Positions 29,414 to 45,006 are shown, counted from the first letter of the stretch. The stretch: DNA of 64,000 nucleotides from Siphonodentalium dalli (GCA_032622095.1 CP136062.1:17487739-17551738), one strand, 5' to 3'. Notes: generated by a model not told the origin, from the sequence alone. Numbers and translations are program-made.

Positions 29414-30487
29414 TTAGTTGTTTATCATAGGCATCTATACCATTCAGAGTGTAATCCAGAAGGTATACTGTATAATAATTCACTATATATAAGGCCACTC
29501 AACACATGATATTAGTTGTTTATCATAGTCATCTATATCATCCAGAGTGGAATCCAGAAGGTATACTGTATAATAATTCACTATATATAAGGCCCACTCA
29601 ACACATAATATTAGTTGTTTATCACAGGCATCTATACCATTCAGAGTGGAATGCAGAAGGTATACTATATAATAATTCACTATATATAAGGCCGCTCAAC
29701 ACATAATATTAGTTGTTTATCATAGGCATCTATACCATTCAGAGTGGAATCCAGAAGGTATACTGTATAATAATTCACTATATATAAGACTCAACACATA
29801 ATATTAGTTGTTTATCATAGGCATCTATACCATCCAGAGTGGAATGCAGAAGGTATACTGTATAATAATTCACTATATATAAGGCCACTCAACACATAAT
29901 ATTAGTTGTTTATCATAGGCATCTATACCATCCAGAGTGGAGTCCAGAAGGTATACTGTATAATAATTCACTATATATAAGGCCACTCAACACATAATAT
30001 TAGTTGTTTATCATAGGCATCTCTACCATCCAGAGTGGAATCCAGAAGGTATACTGTATAATAATTCACTATATATAAGGCCACTCAACACATAATATTA
30101 GTTGTTTATCATAGGCATCTCTACCATCCAGAGTGGAATGCAGAAGGTATACTATATAATAATTCACTATATATAAGGCCGCTCAACACATAATATTAGT
30201 TGTTTATCATAGGCATCTATACCATTCAGAGTGGAATCCAGAAGGTATACTGTATAATAATTCACTATATATAAGACTCAACACATAATATTTAGTTGTT
30301 TATCATAGGCATCTATACCATCCAGAGTGGAATGCAGAAGGTATACTGTATAATAATTCACTATATATAAGGCCACTCAACACATAATATTAGTTGTTTA
30401 TCATAGGCATCTATACCATCCAGAGTGGAGTCCAGAAGGTATACTGTATAATAATTCACTATATATAAGGCCACTCAACACATAATA
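29414..30487 (+). repeat. Duplicated block A, copy 2
   Basis: This is the partner of 23,082-24,153 with the same order of diagnostic units, including the CATGAT junction and ATAGTCATCT. Private single-base insertions here are GGCCCACTC near 29,592 and ATATTTAGTTG near 30,290. Such changes are absent from copy 1, which has its own. Confidence 0.85.
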
Positions 30488-30585
30488 TTAGTTGTTTATC
30501 ATAGGCATCTATACCATCCAGAGTGGAATCCAGAAGGTATACTGTATAATAATTCACTATATATAAGGCCACTCAACACATAATA

Positions 30586-31155
30586 TTAGTTGTTTATCAT
30601 AGGCATCTATACCATCCAGAGTGGAATCCAGAAGGTATACTGTATAATAATTCACTATATATAAGGCCGCTCAACACATAATATTAGTTGTTTATCATAG
30701 GCATCTATACCATCCAGAGTGGAATGCAGAACTTCCAGAAGGTATACTATATAATAATTCACTATATATAAGGCCGCTCAACACATAATATTAGTTGTTT
30801 ATCATAGGCATCTATACCATCCAGAGTGGAATGCAGAAGGTATACTGTATAATAATTCACTATATATAAGGCCGCTCAACACATAATATTAGTTGTTTAT
30901 CATAGGCATCTATACCATCCAGAGTGGAATGCAGAAGGTATACTATATAATAATTCACTATATATAAGGCCGCTCAACACATAATATTAGTTGTTTATCA
31001 TAGGCATCTATACCATCCAGAGTGGAATGCAGAAGGTATACTGTATAATAATTCACTATATATAAGACCCAACACATAATATTAGTTGTTTATCATAGAC
31101 ATCTATACCATCCAGAGTGGAATCCAGAAGGTATACTGTATAATAATTCACTATA
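30586..31155 (+). repeat. Duplicated block B, copy 2
   Basis: This is the partner of 25,626-26,196. It follows block A copy 2 after only one intervening unit, where copy 1 has fifteen. After the shared GACATCT/GAATCC unit the sequences part: this copy continues with GGCCACTC and the other with TCAGACTC. Confidence 0.83.
30684..30790 (+). repeat. 107-bp unit with 9-bp insertion, copy 2
   Basis: The unit reads GAATGCAGAACTTCCAGAAGG, the 98-bp unit plus AACTTCCAG. Its position in the order of variant units matches the unit at 25,724-25,831. Confidence 0.87.
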
Positions 31156-32545
31156 TATAAGGCCACTCAACACATAATATTAGTTGTTTATCATAGGCAT
31201 CTATACCATTCAGAGTGGGATCCTGAAGGTATACTGTATAATAATTCACTATATATAAGGCCACTCAACACATGATATTAGTTGTTTATCATAGGCATCT
31301 ATATCATCCAGAGTGGAATCCAGAAGGTATACTGTATAATAATTCACTATATATAAGGCCACTCAACACATAATATTAGTTGTTTATCATAGGCATCTAT
31401 ACCATCCAGAGTGGAATGCAGAAGGTATACTGTATAATAAGTCACTATATATAAGGTCACTCAACACATAATATTAGTTGTGTATCATAGGCATCTATAT
31501 CATCCAGAGTGGAATCCAGAAGGTATACTGTATAATAATTCACTATATATCAGACTCAACACATAATATTAGTTGTTTATCATAGGCATCTATACCATCC
31601 AGAGTGGAATCCAGAAGGTATACTGTATAATAATTCACTATATATAAGACTCAACACATAATATTAGTTGTTTATCATAGGCATCTATACCATTCAGAGT
31701 GTAATCCAGAAGGTATACTGTATAATAATTCACTATATATAAGGTCACTCAACACATAATATTAGTTGTTTATCATAGGCATCTATACCATCCAGAGTGG
31801 AATCCAGAAGGTATACTGTATAATAATTCACTATATATAAGACTCAACACATAATATTAGTTGTTTATCATAGACATCTATACCATCCAGAGTGGGATCC
31901 AGAAGGTATACTGTATAATAATTCACTATATATAAGGTCACTCAACACATGATATTAGTTGTTTATCATAGACATCTATACCATCCAGAGTGGAATCCAG
32001 AAGGTATACTGTATAATAATTCACTATATATAAGGTCACTCAACACATAATATTAGTTGTTTATCATAGGCATCTATACCATCCAGAGTGGAATCCAGAA
32101 GGTATACTGTATAATAATTCACTATATATAAGGCCACTCAACACATAATATTAGTTGTTTATCATAGACATCTATACCATCCAGAGTGGAATCCAGAAGG
32201 TATACTGTATAATAATTCACTATATATAAGACTCAACACATAATATTAGTTGTTTATCATAGGCATCTATACCATCCAGAGTGGAATCCAGAAGGTATAC
32301 TGTATAATAATTCACTATATATAAGACTCAACACATAATATTAGTTGTTTATCATAGACATCTATACCATCCAGAGTGGAATCCAGAAGGTATATTGTAT
32401 AATAATTCACTATATATAAGGCCACTCAACACATAATATTAGTTGTTTATCATAGGCATCTATACCATCCAGAGTGGAATCCAGAAGGTATACTGTATAA
32501 TAATTCACTATATATAAGGCCACTCAACACATAATATTAGTTGTG

Positions 32546-35466
32546 TATCATAGGCATCTATACCATCCAGAGTGGAATCCAGAAGGTATACTGTATAATA
32601 ATTCACTATATATAAGGCCACTCAACACATAATATTAGTTGTTTATCATAGGCATCTATACCATCCAGAGTGGAATCCAGAAGGTATACTGTATAATAAT
32701 TCACTATATATAAGGCCACTCAACACATAATATTAGTTGTTTATCATAGGCATCTATACCATCCAGAGTGGGATCCAGAAGGTATACTGTATAATAATTC
32801 ACTATATATAAGGCCACCCAACACATAATATTAGTTGTTTATCATAGGCATCTATACCATCCGGAGTGGAATCCAGAAGGTATACTGTATAATAATTCAC
32901 TATATATAAGGCCACTCAACACATAATATTAGTTGTTTATCATAGGCATCTATACCATTCAGAGTGGGATCCAGAAGGTATACTGTATAATAATTCACTA
33001 TATATAAGGCCACTCAACACATAATATTAGTTGTTTATCATAGACATCTATACCATTCAGAGTGGGATCCAGAAGGTATACTGTATAATAATTCACTATA
33101 TATAAGGTCACTCAACACATAATATTAGTTGTTTATCATAGGCATCTATACCATCCAGAGTGGAATCCAGAAGGTATACTGTATAATAATTCACTATATA
33201 TAAGGCCACTCAACACATAATATTAGTTGTTTATCATAGACATCTATACCATCCAGAGTGGAATCCAGAAGGTATACTGTATAATAATTCACTATATATA
33301 AGACTCAACACATAATATTAGTTGTTTATCATAGGCATCTATACCATCCAGAGTGGGATCCAGAAGGTATACTGTATAATAATTCACTATATATAAGGCC
33401 ACTCAACACATAATATTAGTTGTTTATCATAGGCATCTATACCATCCGGAGTGGAATCCAGAAGGTATACTGTATAATAATTCACTATATATAAGGCCAC
33501 TCAACACATAATATTAGTTGTGTATCATAGGCATCTATACCATCCAGAGTGGAATCCAGAAGGTATACTGTATAATAATTCACTATATATAAGGTCACTC
33601 AACACATAATATTAGTTGTTTATCATTGGCATCTATACCATCCAGAGTGGAATCCAGAAGGTATACTATATAATAATTCACTATATATAAGACTCAACAC
33701 ATAATATTAGTTGTTTATCATAGACATCTATACCATCCAGAGTGGAATCCAGAAGGTATACTGTATAATAATTCACTATATATAAGGCCACTCAACACAT
33801 AATATTAGTTGTTTATCATAGACATCTATACCATCCAGAGTGGAATCCAGAAGGTATACTGTATAATAATTCACTATATATAAGACTCAACACATAATAT
33901 TAGTTGTTTATCATAGGCATCTATACCATCCAGAGTGGGATCCAGAAGGTATACTGTATAATAATTCACTATATATAAGGCCACTCAACACATAATATTA
34001 GTTGTTTATCATAGGCATCTATACCATCCAGAGTGTAATCCAGAAGGTATACTGTATAATAATTCACTATATATAAGGCCACTCAACACATAATATTAGT
34101 TGTTTATCATAGGCATCTATACCATCCAGAGTGGAATCCAGAAGGTATACTGTATAATAATTCACTATATATAAGGCCACTCAACACATAATATTAGTTG
34201 TTTATCATAGGCATCTATATCATCCAGAGTGGAATCCAGAAGGTATACTGTATAATAATTCACTATATATAAGGCCACTCAACACATAATATTAGTTGTT
34301 TATCATAGGCATCTATACCATCCAGAGTGTAATCCAGAAGGTATACTGTATAATAATTCACTATATATAAGGCCACTCAACACATAATATTAGTTGTTTA
34401 TTATAGGCATCTATACCATCCAGAGTGGAATCCAGAAGGTATACTGTATAATAATTCACTATATATAAGACTCAACACATAATATTAGTTGTTTATCATA
34501 GGCATCTATACCATCCAGAGTGGAATCCAGAAGGTATACTGTATAATAATTCACTATATATAAGGCCACTCAACACATAATATTAGTTGTTTATCATAGG
34601 CATCTATACCATCCAGAGTGGAATCCAGAAGGTATACTGTATAATAATTCACTATATATAAGGCCACTCAACACATAATATTAGTTGTTTATCATAGGCA
34701 TCTATATCATCCAGAGTGGAATCCAGAAGGTATACTGTATAATAATTCACTATATATAAGGCCACTCAACACATAATATTAGTTGTTTATCATAGGCATC
34801 TATACCATCCAGAGTGGAATCCAGAAGGTATACTGTATAATAATTCACTATATATAAGGCCACCCAACACATGATATTAGTTGTTTATCATAGACATCTA
34901 TATCATTCAGAGTGGAATCCAGAAGGTATACTGTATAATAATTCACTATATATAAGGCTACTCAACACATAATATTAGTTGTTTATCATAGGCATCTATA
35001 CCATCCAGAGTGGAATCCAGAAGGTATACTGTATAATAATTCACTATATATAAGACTCAACACATAATATTAGTTGTTTATCATAGGCATCTATACCATC
35101 CAGAGTGGAATCCAGAAGGTATCCTGTATAATAATTCACTATATATAAGGCCACCCAACACATAATATTAGTTGTTTATCATAGGCATCTATATCATCCA
35201 GAGTGGAATCCAGAAGGTATACTGTATAATAATTCACTATATATAAGACTCAACACATAATATTAGTTGTTTATCATAGGCATCTATACCATCCAGAGTG
35301 GAATCCAGAAGGTATACTGTATAATAATTCACTATATATAAGGCCACTCAACACATAATATTAGTTGTTTATCATAGGCATCTATACCATCCAGAGTGGA
35401 ATCCAGAAGGTATACTGTATAATAATTCACTATATATAAGGCCACCCAACACATAATATTAGTTGT
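32546..35466 (+). repeat. 2,921-bp block, copy 1, identical by eye to 42,086-45,006
   Basis: I compared this block line by line with the block 9,540 bp downstream and found no difference over 2,921 bp (about 30 units). The match includes private changes such as TATCATTGGC, TATTATAGG, TATCCTGTAT, GGCTACTC and CACATGATATT. It begins after a TTGTGTATC/TTGTTTATC difference and ends at TTGTGTATCAAAGG versus TTGTTTATCATAGG. Neighbouring units elsewhere differ by several bases per unit, so the duplication must be very recent, or it is an assembly artefact. Confidence 0.92.
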
Positions 35467-36187
35467 GTATCAAAGGCATCTATACCATCCAGAGTGGAAT
35501 CCAGAAGGTATACTGTATAATAATTCACTATATATAAGGCCACTCAACACATAATATTAGTTGTTTATCATAGGCATCTATATCATCCAGAGTGGAATCC
35601 AGAAGGTATACTGTATAATAATTCACTATATATAAGGCCACTCAACACATAATATTAGTTGTTTATCATAGGCATCTATACCATCCAGAGTGGAATCCAG
35701 AAGGTATACTGTATAATAATTCACTATATATAAGGCCACTCAACACATAATATTAGTTGTTTATCATAGGCATCTATACCATCCAGAGTGGAATCCAGAA
35801 GGTATACTGTATAATAATTCACTATATATAAGGCCACTCAACACATAATATTAGTTGTTTATCATAGGCATCTATACCATCCAGAGTGGAATCCAGAAGG
35901 TATACTGTATAATAATTCACTATATATAAGGCCACTCAACACATAATATTAGTTGTTTATCATAGGCATCTATACCATCCAGAGTGGAATCCAGAAGGTA
36001 TACTGTATAATAATTCACTATATATAAGGCCACTCAACACATAATATTAGTTGTTTATCATAGGCATCTATATCATTCAGAGTGGAATCCAGAAGGTATA
36101 CTGTATAATAATTCACTATATATAAGGCCACTCAACACATAATATTAGTTGTTTATCATAGACATCTATGTCATCCAGAGTGGAATG

Positions 36188-36944
36188 CAGAAGGTATACT
36201 GTATAATAATTCACTATATATAAGGCCACTCCACACATAATATTAGTTGTTTATCATAGGCATCTATACCATCCAGAGTGGAATCCAGAAGGTATACTGT
36301 ATAATAATTCACTATATATAAGTCACTCAACACATAATATTAGTTGTTTATCATAGGCATCTATATCATTCAGAGTGGGATCCAGAAGGTATACTGTATA
36401 ATAATTCACTATATATAAGGCCACTCAACACATAATATTAGTTGTGTATCATAGACATCTATACCATCCAGAGTGGAATCCAGAAGGTATACTGTATAAT
36501 AATTCACTATATATAAGGTCACTCAACACATAATATTAGTTGTTTATCATAGACATCTATATCATCCAGAGTGGGATCCAGAAGGTATACTGTATAATAA
36601 TTCACTATATATAAGACTCAACACATAATATTAGTTGTTTATCATAGACATCTATACCATCCAGAGTGGAATCCAGAAGGTATACTGTATAATAATTCAC
36701 TATATATAAGACCCAACACATAATATTAGTTGTTTATCATAGGCATCTATACCATTCAGAGTGGAATCCAGAAGGTATACTGTATAATAATTCACTATAT
36801 ATAAGGCCACTCAACACATAATATTAGTTGTTTATCATAGACATCTATACCATCCAGAGTGGGATCCAGAAGGTATACTGTATAATAATTCACTATATAT
36901 AAGACTCAACACATAATATTAGTTGTTTATCATAGGCATCTATA
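36188..36944 (+). repeat. Downstream extension of the long duplication, copy 1
   Basis: From CCACACATAA at 36,231 to 36,944 the sequence matches 45,183-45,896 with one difference (G at 36,782, A at 45,734). The match can be extended leftward to 36,188. The offset here is 8,952 bp, against 9,540 bp upstream, a change of 588 bp or exactly six 98-bp units. Copy 1 therefore has six units (within about 35,600-36,230) that copy 2 lacks. Confidence 0.87.
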
Positions 36945-38179
36945 TCATCCAGAGTGGAATCCAGAAGGTATACTGTATAATAATTCACTATATATAAGGC
37001 CACTCAACACATAATATTAGTTGTTTATCATAGGCATCTATACCATCCAGAGTGGAATCCAGAAGGTATACTGTATAATAATTCACTATATATAAGGCCA
37101 CCCAACACATAATATTAGTTGTTTATCATAGACATCTATATCATTCAGAGTGTGATCCAGAAGGTATACTGTATAATAATTCACTATATATAAGGCCACT
37201 CAACACATAATATTAGTTGTTTATCATAGGCATCTATACCATCCAGAGTGGAATCCAGAAGGTATACTGTATAATAATTCACTATATATAAGACCCAACA
37301 CATAATATTAGTTGTTTATCATAGGCATCTATACCATCCAGAGTGGAATCCAGAAGGTATACTGTATAATAATTCACTATATATAAGGCTCAACACATAA
37401 TATTAGTTGTTTATCATAGGCATCTATACCATTCAGAGTGGAATCCAGAAGGTTTACTGTATAATAATTCACTATATATAAGGCCACCCAACACATAATA
37501 TTAGTTGTTTATCATAGGCATCTATATCATTCAGAGTGGGATCCAGAAGGTATACTGTATAATAATTCACTATATATAAGGCCACCCAACACATAATATT
37601 AGTTGTTTATCATAGACATCTATATCATTCAGAGTGGAATCCAGAAGGTATACTGTATAATAATTCACTATATATAAGGCCACTCAACACATAATATTAG
37701 TTGTTTATCATAGACATCTATATCATTCAGAGTGGAATCCAGAAGGTATACTGTATAATAATTCACTATATATAAGGCCACCCAACACATAATATTAGTT
37801 GTTTATCATAGACATCTATATCATTCAGAGTGGAATCCAGAAGGTATACTGTATAATAATTCACTATATATAAGGCCACCCAACACATAATATTAGTTGT
37901 TTATCATAGGCATCTATACCATCCAGAGTGGAATCCAGAAGGTATACTGTATAATAATTCACTATATATAAGGCCACTCAACACATAATATTAGTTGTTT
38001 ATCATAGGCATCTATATCATTCAGAGTGGGATCCAGAAGGTATACTGTATAATAATTCACTATATATAAGGCCACTCAACACATAATATTAGTTGTTTAT
38101 CATAGGCATCTATACCATCCAGAGTGGAATCCAGAAGGTATACTGTATAATAATTCACTATATATAAGGCCACTCAACA

Positions 38180-39260
38180 CATAATATTAGTTGTTTATCA
38201 TAGACATCTATACCATCCGGAGTGGAATCCAGAAGGTATACTGTATAATAATTCACTATATATAAGGCCACTCAACACATACTATTAGTTGTTTATCATA
38301 GACATCTATATCATTCAGAGTGGAATCCAGAAGGTATACTGTATAATAATTCACTATATATAAGGCCACTCAACACATAATATTAGTTGTTTATCATAGG
38401 CATCTATACCATCCAGAGTGGAATCCAGAAGGTATACTGTATAATAATTCACTATATATAAGGCCACCCAACACATAATATTAGTTGTTTATCATAGGCA
38501 TCTATACCATCCAGAGTGGAATCCAGAAGGTATACTGTATAATAATTCACTATATATAAGGCCACTCAACACATAATATTAGTTGTTTATCATAAGCATC
38601 TATACCATCCAGAGTGGAATCCAGAAGGTATACTGTATAATAATTCACTATATATAAGACTCAACACATAATATTAGTTGTTTATCATAGACATCTATAC
38701 CATCCAGAGTGGAATCCAGAAGGTATACTGTATAATAATTCACTATATATAAGGCCACTCAACACATAATATTAGTTGTTTATCATAGACATCTATACCA
38801 TCCAGAGTGGAATCCAGAAGGTATACTGTATAATAATTCACTATATATAAGGCCACTCAACACATAATATTAGTTGTTTATCATAGACATCTATACCATC
38901 CAGAGTGGAATCCAGAAGGTATACTGTATAATAATTCACTATATATAAGGCCACCCAACACATAATATTAGTTGTTTATCATAGGCATCTATACCATCCA
39001 GAGTGGAATCCAGAAGGTATACTGTATAATAATTCACTATATATAAGGCCACTCAACACATAATATTAGTTGTTTATCATAGGCATCTATACCATCCGGA
39101 GTGGAATCCAGAAGGTATACTGTATAATAATTCACTATATATAAGGCCACTCAACACATACTATTAGTTGTTTATCATAGACATCTATATCATTCAGAGT
39201 GGAATCCAGAAGGTATACTGTATAATAATTCACTATATATAAGGCCACCCAACACATAAT
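38180..39260 (+). repeat. Nine-unit local duplication marked by CATACTATTAG
   Basis: A CCGGAGTGG, GGCCACTC unit, then the rare CACATACTATTAG junction, then a GACATCT, ATCATTC, GAATCC unit occurs with the junction at 38,281 and again at 39,160. The spacing of 879 bp equals eight 98-bp units plus one 95-bp unit. The same three-part signature occurs a third time at 46,455. Confidence 0.78.
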
Positions 39261-42085
39261 ATTAGTTGTTTATCATAGGCATCTATACCATCCAGAGTGG
39301 AATCCAGAAGGTATACTGTATAATAATTCACTATATATAAGACTCAACACATAATATTAGTTGTTTATCATAGACATCTATATCATTCAGAGTGGGATCC
39401 AGAAGGTATACTGTATAATAATTCACTATATATAAGGTCACTCAACACATAATATTAGTTGTTTATCATAGGCATCTATACCATCCAGAGTGGGATCCAG
39501 AAGGTATACTATATAATAATTCACTATATATAAGGCCACTCAACACATAATATTAGTTGTTTATCATAGGCATCTATACCATCCAGAGTGGAATCCAGAA
39601 GGTATACTGTATAATAATTCACTATATATAAGGTCGCTCAATACATAATATTAGTTGTTTATCATAGGCATCTATACCATTCAGAGTGGAATCCAGAAGG
39701 TATACTGTATAATAATTCACTATATATAAGACTCAACACATAATATTAGTTGTTTATCATAGGCATCTATACCATTCAGAGTGGAATCCAGAAGGTATAC
39801 TGTATAATAATTCACTATATATAAGGCCACTCAACACATAATATTAGTTGTTTATCATAGGCATCTATACCATCCAGAGTGGAATCCAGAAGGTATACTG
39901 TATAATAATTCACTATATATCAGGCCACCCAACACATAATATTAGTTGTGTATCATAGGCATCTATATCATTCAGAGTGGAATCCAGAAGGTATACTGTA
40001 TAATAATTCACTATATATAAGGTCACTCAACACATAATATTAGTTGTTTATCATAGGCATCTATACCATCCAGAGTGGAATCCAGAAGGTATACTGTATA
40101 ATAATTCACTATATATAAGGTCACTCAACACATAATATTAGTTGTTTATCACAGGCATCTATACCATCCAGAGTGGAATCCAGAAGGTATACTGTATAAT
40201 AATTCACTATATATAAGGCCACTCAACACATAATATTAGTTGTTTATCATAGGCATCTATACCATCCAGAGTGGAATCCAGAAGGTATACTGTATATTAA
40301 TTCACTATATATAAGGCCACCCAACACATAATATTAGTTGTTTATCATAGGCATCTATACCATCCAGAGTGGAATCCAGAAGGTATACTGTATAATAATT
40401 CACTATATATAAGGCCACTCAACACATAATATTAGTTGTTTATCATAGGCATCTATACCATCCAGAGTGGAATCCAGAAGGTATACTGTATAATAATTCA
40501 CTATATATAAGGTCACTCAACACATAATATTAGTTGTTTATCATAGGCATCTATACCATCCAGAGTGGAATCCAGAAGGTATACTGTATAATAATTCACT
40601 ATATATAAGGCCACCCAACACATAATATTAGTTGTTTATCATAGGCATCTATACCATCCAGAGTGGAATCCAGAAGGTATACTGTATAATAATTCACTAT
40701 ATATAAGGTCACTCAACACATAATATTAGTTGTTTATCATAGGCATCTATACCATCCAGAGTGGAATCCAGAAGGTATAGTGTATAATAATTCACTATAT
40801 ATAAGGCCACTCAACACATAATATTAGTTGTTTATCATATGCATCTATATCATCCAGAGTGGAATCCAGAAGGTATACTGTATAATAATTCACTATATAT
40901 AAGACTCAACACATAATATTAGTTGTTTATCATAGGCATCTATACCATCCAGAGTGGAATCCAGAAGGTATACTGTATAATAATTCACTATATATAAGAC
41001 TCAACACATAATATTAGTTGTTTATCATAGGCATCTATACCATCCAGAGTGGAATCCAGAAGGTATACTGTATAATAATTCACTATATATAAGGCCACTC
41101 AACACATAATATTAGTTGTTTATCATAGGCATCTATACCATCCAGAGTGGAATCCTGAAGGTATACTGTATAATAATTCACTATATATAAGGCCACTCAA
41201 CACATAATATTAGTTGTTTATCATAGGCATCTATACCATTCAGAGTGGAATCCAGAAGGTATACTGTATAATAATTCACTATATATAAGACTCAACACAT
41301 AATATTAGTTGTTTATCATAGACATCTATACCATTCAGAGTGGAATCCAGAAGGTATACTGTATAATAATTCACTATATATAAGACTCAACACATAATAT
41401 TAGTTGTTTATCATAGACATCTATACCATTCAGAGTGGAATCCAGAAGGTATACTGTATAATAATTCACTATATATAAGACTCAACACATAATATTAGTT
41501 GTTTATCATAGGCATCTATACCATCCAGAGTGGAATCCAGAAGGTATACTATATAATAATTCACTATATATAAGGCCACTCAACAGATAATATTAGTTGT
41601 TTATCACAGGCATCTGTACCATCCAGAGTGGAATCCAGAAGGTATACTGTATAATAATTCACTATATATAAGACTCAACACATAATATTAGTTGTTTATT
41701 ATAGGCATCTATACCATTCAGAGTGGAATCCAGAAGGTATACTGTATAATAATTCACTATATATAAGGCCACTCAACACATAATATTAGTTGTTTATCAT
41801 AGGCATCTATACCATCCAGAGTGGAATCCAGAAGGTATACTGTATAATAATTCACTATATATAAGGCCACTCAACACATAATATTAGTTGTTTATCATAG
41901 GCATCTATACCATCCAGAGTGGAATCCAGAAGGTATACTGTATAATAATTCACTATGTATAAGACCACTCAACACATAATATTAGTTGTTTATCATAGAC
42001 ATCTATACCATCCAGAGTGGAATCCAGAAGGTATACTGTATAATAATTCACTATATATAAGACTCAACACATAATATTAGTTGTT

Positions 42086-45006
42086 TATCATAGGCATCTA
42101 TACCATCCAGAGTGGAATCCAGAAGGTATACTGTATAATAATTCACTATATATAAGGCCACTCAACACATAATATTAGTTGTTTATCATAGGCATCTATA
42201 CCATCCAGAGTGGAATCCAGAAGGTATACTGTATAATAATTCACTATATATAAGGCCACTCAACACATAATATTAGTTGTTTATCATAGGCATCTATACC
42301 ATCCAGAGTGGGATCCAGAAGGTATACTGTATAATAATTCACTATATATAAGGCCACCCAACACATAATATTAGTTGTTTATCATAGGCATCTATACCAT
42401 CCGGAGTGGAATCCAGAAGGTATACTGTATAATAATTCACTATATATAAGGCCACTCAACACATAATATTAGTTGTTTATCATAGGCATCTATACCATTC
42501 AGAGTGGGATCCAGAAGGTATACTGTATAATAATTCACTATATATAAGGCCACTCAACACATAATATTAGTTGTTTATCATAGACATCTATACCATTCAG
42601 AGTGGGATCCAGAAGGTATACTGTATAATAATTCACTATATATAAGGTCACTCAACACATAATATTAGTTGTTTATCATAGGCATCTATACCATCCAGAG
42701 TGGAATCCAGAAGGTATACTGTATAATAATTCACTATATATAAGGCCACTCAACACATAATATTAGTTGTTTATCATAGACATCTATACCATCCAGAGTG
42801 GAATCCAGAAGGTATACTGTATAATAATTCACTATATATAAGACTCAACACATAATATTAGTTGTTTATCATAGGCATCTATACCATCCAGAGTGGGATC
42901 CAGAAGGTATACTGTATAATAATTCACTATATATAAGGCCACTCAACACATAATATTAGTTGTTTATCATAGGCATCTATACCATCCGGAGTGGAATCCA
43001 GAAGGTATACTGTATAATAATTCACTATATATAAGGCCACTCAACACATAATATTAGTTGTGTATCATAGGCATCTATACCATCCAGAGTGGAATCCAGA
43101 AGGTATACTGTATAATAATTCACTATATATAAGGTCACTCAACACATAATATTAGTTGTTTATCATTGGCATCTATACCATCCAGAGTGGAATCCAGAAG
43201 GTATACTATATAATAATTCACTATATATAAGACTCAACACATAATATTAGTTGTTTATCATAGACATCTATACCATCCAGAGTGGAATCCAGAAGGTATA
43301 CTGTATAATAATTCACTATATATAAGGCCACTCAACACATAATATTAGTTGTTTATCATAGACATCTATACCATCCAGAGTGGAATCCAGAAGGTATACT
43401 GTATAATAATTCACTATATATAAGACTCAACACATAATATTAGTTGTTTATCATAGGCATCTATACCATCCAGAGTGGGATCCAGAAGGTATACTGTATA
43501 ATAATTCACTATATATAAGGCCACTCAACACATAATATTAGTTGTTTATCATAGGCATCTATACCATCCAGAGTGTAATCCAGAAGGTATACTGTATAAT
43601 AATTCACTATATATAAGGCCACTCAACACATAATATTAGTTGTTTATCATAGGCATCTATACCATCCAGAGTGGAATCCAGAAGGTATACTGTATAATAA
43701 TTCACTATATATAAGGCCACTCAACACATAATATTAGTTGTTTATCATAGGCATCTATATCATCCAGAGTGGAATCCAGAAGGTATACTGTATAATAATT
43801 CACTATATATAAGGCCACTCAACACATAATATTAGTTGTTTATCATAGGCATCTATACCATCCAGAGTGTAATCCAGAAGGTATACTGTATAATAATTCA
43901 CTATATATAAGGCCACTCAACACATAATATTAGTTGTTTATTATAGGCATCTATACCATCCAGAGTGGAATCCAGAAGGTATACTGTATAATAATTCACT
44001 ATATATAAGACTCAACACATAATATTAGTTGTTTATCATAGGCATCTATACCATCCAGAGTGGAATCCAGAAGGTATACTGTATAATAATTCACTATATA
44101 TAAGGCCACTCAACACATAATATTAGTTGTTTATCATAGGCATCTATACCATCCAGAGTGGAATCCAGAAGGTATACTGTATAATAATTCACTATATATA
44201 AGGCCACTCAACACATAATATTAGTTGTTTATCATAGGCATCTATATCATCCAGAGTGGAATCCAGAAGGTATACTGTATAATAATTCACTATATATAAG
44301 GCCACTCAACACATAATATTAGTTGTTTATCATAGGCATCTATACCATCCAGAGTGGAATCCAGAAGGTATACTGTATAATAATTCACTATATATAAGGC
44401 CACCCAACACATGATATTAGTTGTTTATCATAGACATCTATATCATTCAGAGTGGAATCCAGAAGGTATACTGTATAATAATTCACTATATATAAGGCTA
44501 CTCAACACATAATATTAGTTGTTTATCATAGGCATCTATACCATCCAGAGTGGAATCCAGAAGGTATACTGTATAATAATTCACTATATATAAGACTCAA
44601 CACATAATATTAGTTGTTTATCATAGGCATCTATACCATCCAGAGTGGAATCCAGAAGGTATCCTGTATAATAATTCACTATATATAAGGCCACCCAACA
44701 CATAATATTAGTTGTTTATCATAGGCATCTATATCATCCAGAGTGGAATCCAGAAGGTATACTGTATAATAATTCACTATATATAAGACTCAACACATAA
44801 TATTAGTTGTTTATCATAGGCATCTATACCATCCAGAGTGGAATCCAGAAGGTATACTGTATAATAATTCACTATATATAAGGCCACTCAACACATAATA
44901 TTAGTTGTTTATCATAGGCATCTATACCATCCAGAGTGGAATCCAGAAGGTATACTGTATAATAATTCACTATATATAAGGCCACCCAACACATAATATT
45001 AGTTGT
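42086..45006 (+). repeat. 2,921-bp block, copy 2
   Basis: This is the partner of 32,546-35,466. It holds the same units in the same order with no difference seen. Homology continues downstream with a six-unit gap relative to copy 1 (see 45,183-45,896). Confidence 0.92.

Larger units (their letters stand above)
23640..30300. other. Zone with clustered private single-base insertions
   Basis: Examples: CTCAAACAC near 23,657; GGGCCCACTC near 24,624; GGCAATCT near 25,850; AAGGGTATA near 25,880; AAGGGCCGC near 25,914; ATAAAGGCC near 26,874; TATAGATAATT near 27,249; TTGTTTTATC near 27,685; ATCCCAGAG near 27,900; ATTGAGTTG near 28,445; ATATTTAGTTG near 30,290. Most are one-copy insertions not shared with neighbours. 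By contrast 1-20 kb and 31-53 kb have almost none. Uneven consensus quality is the likeliest cause. Confidence 0.65.

Noticed and set aside
25769-30737. Heat-shock-element-like site created by the 9-bp insertion (GAAC-TTCCAGAA)
   Set aside because: Only a TTC-CA-GAA pair is formed. The third GAA is off by one base in spacing, and just two units in the window carry it.
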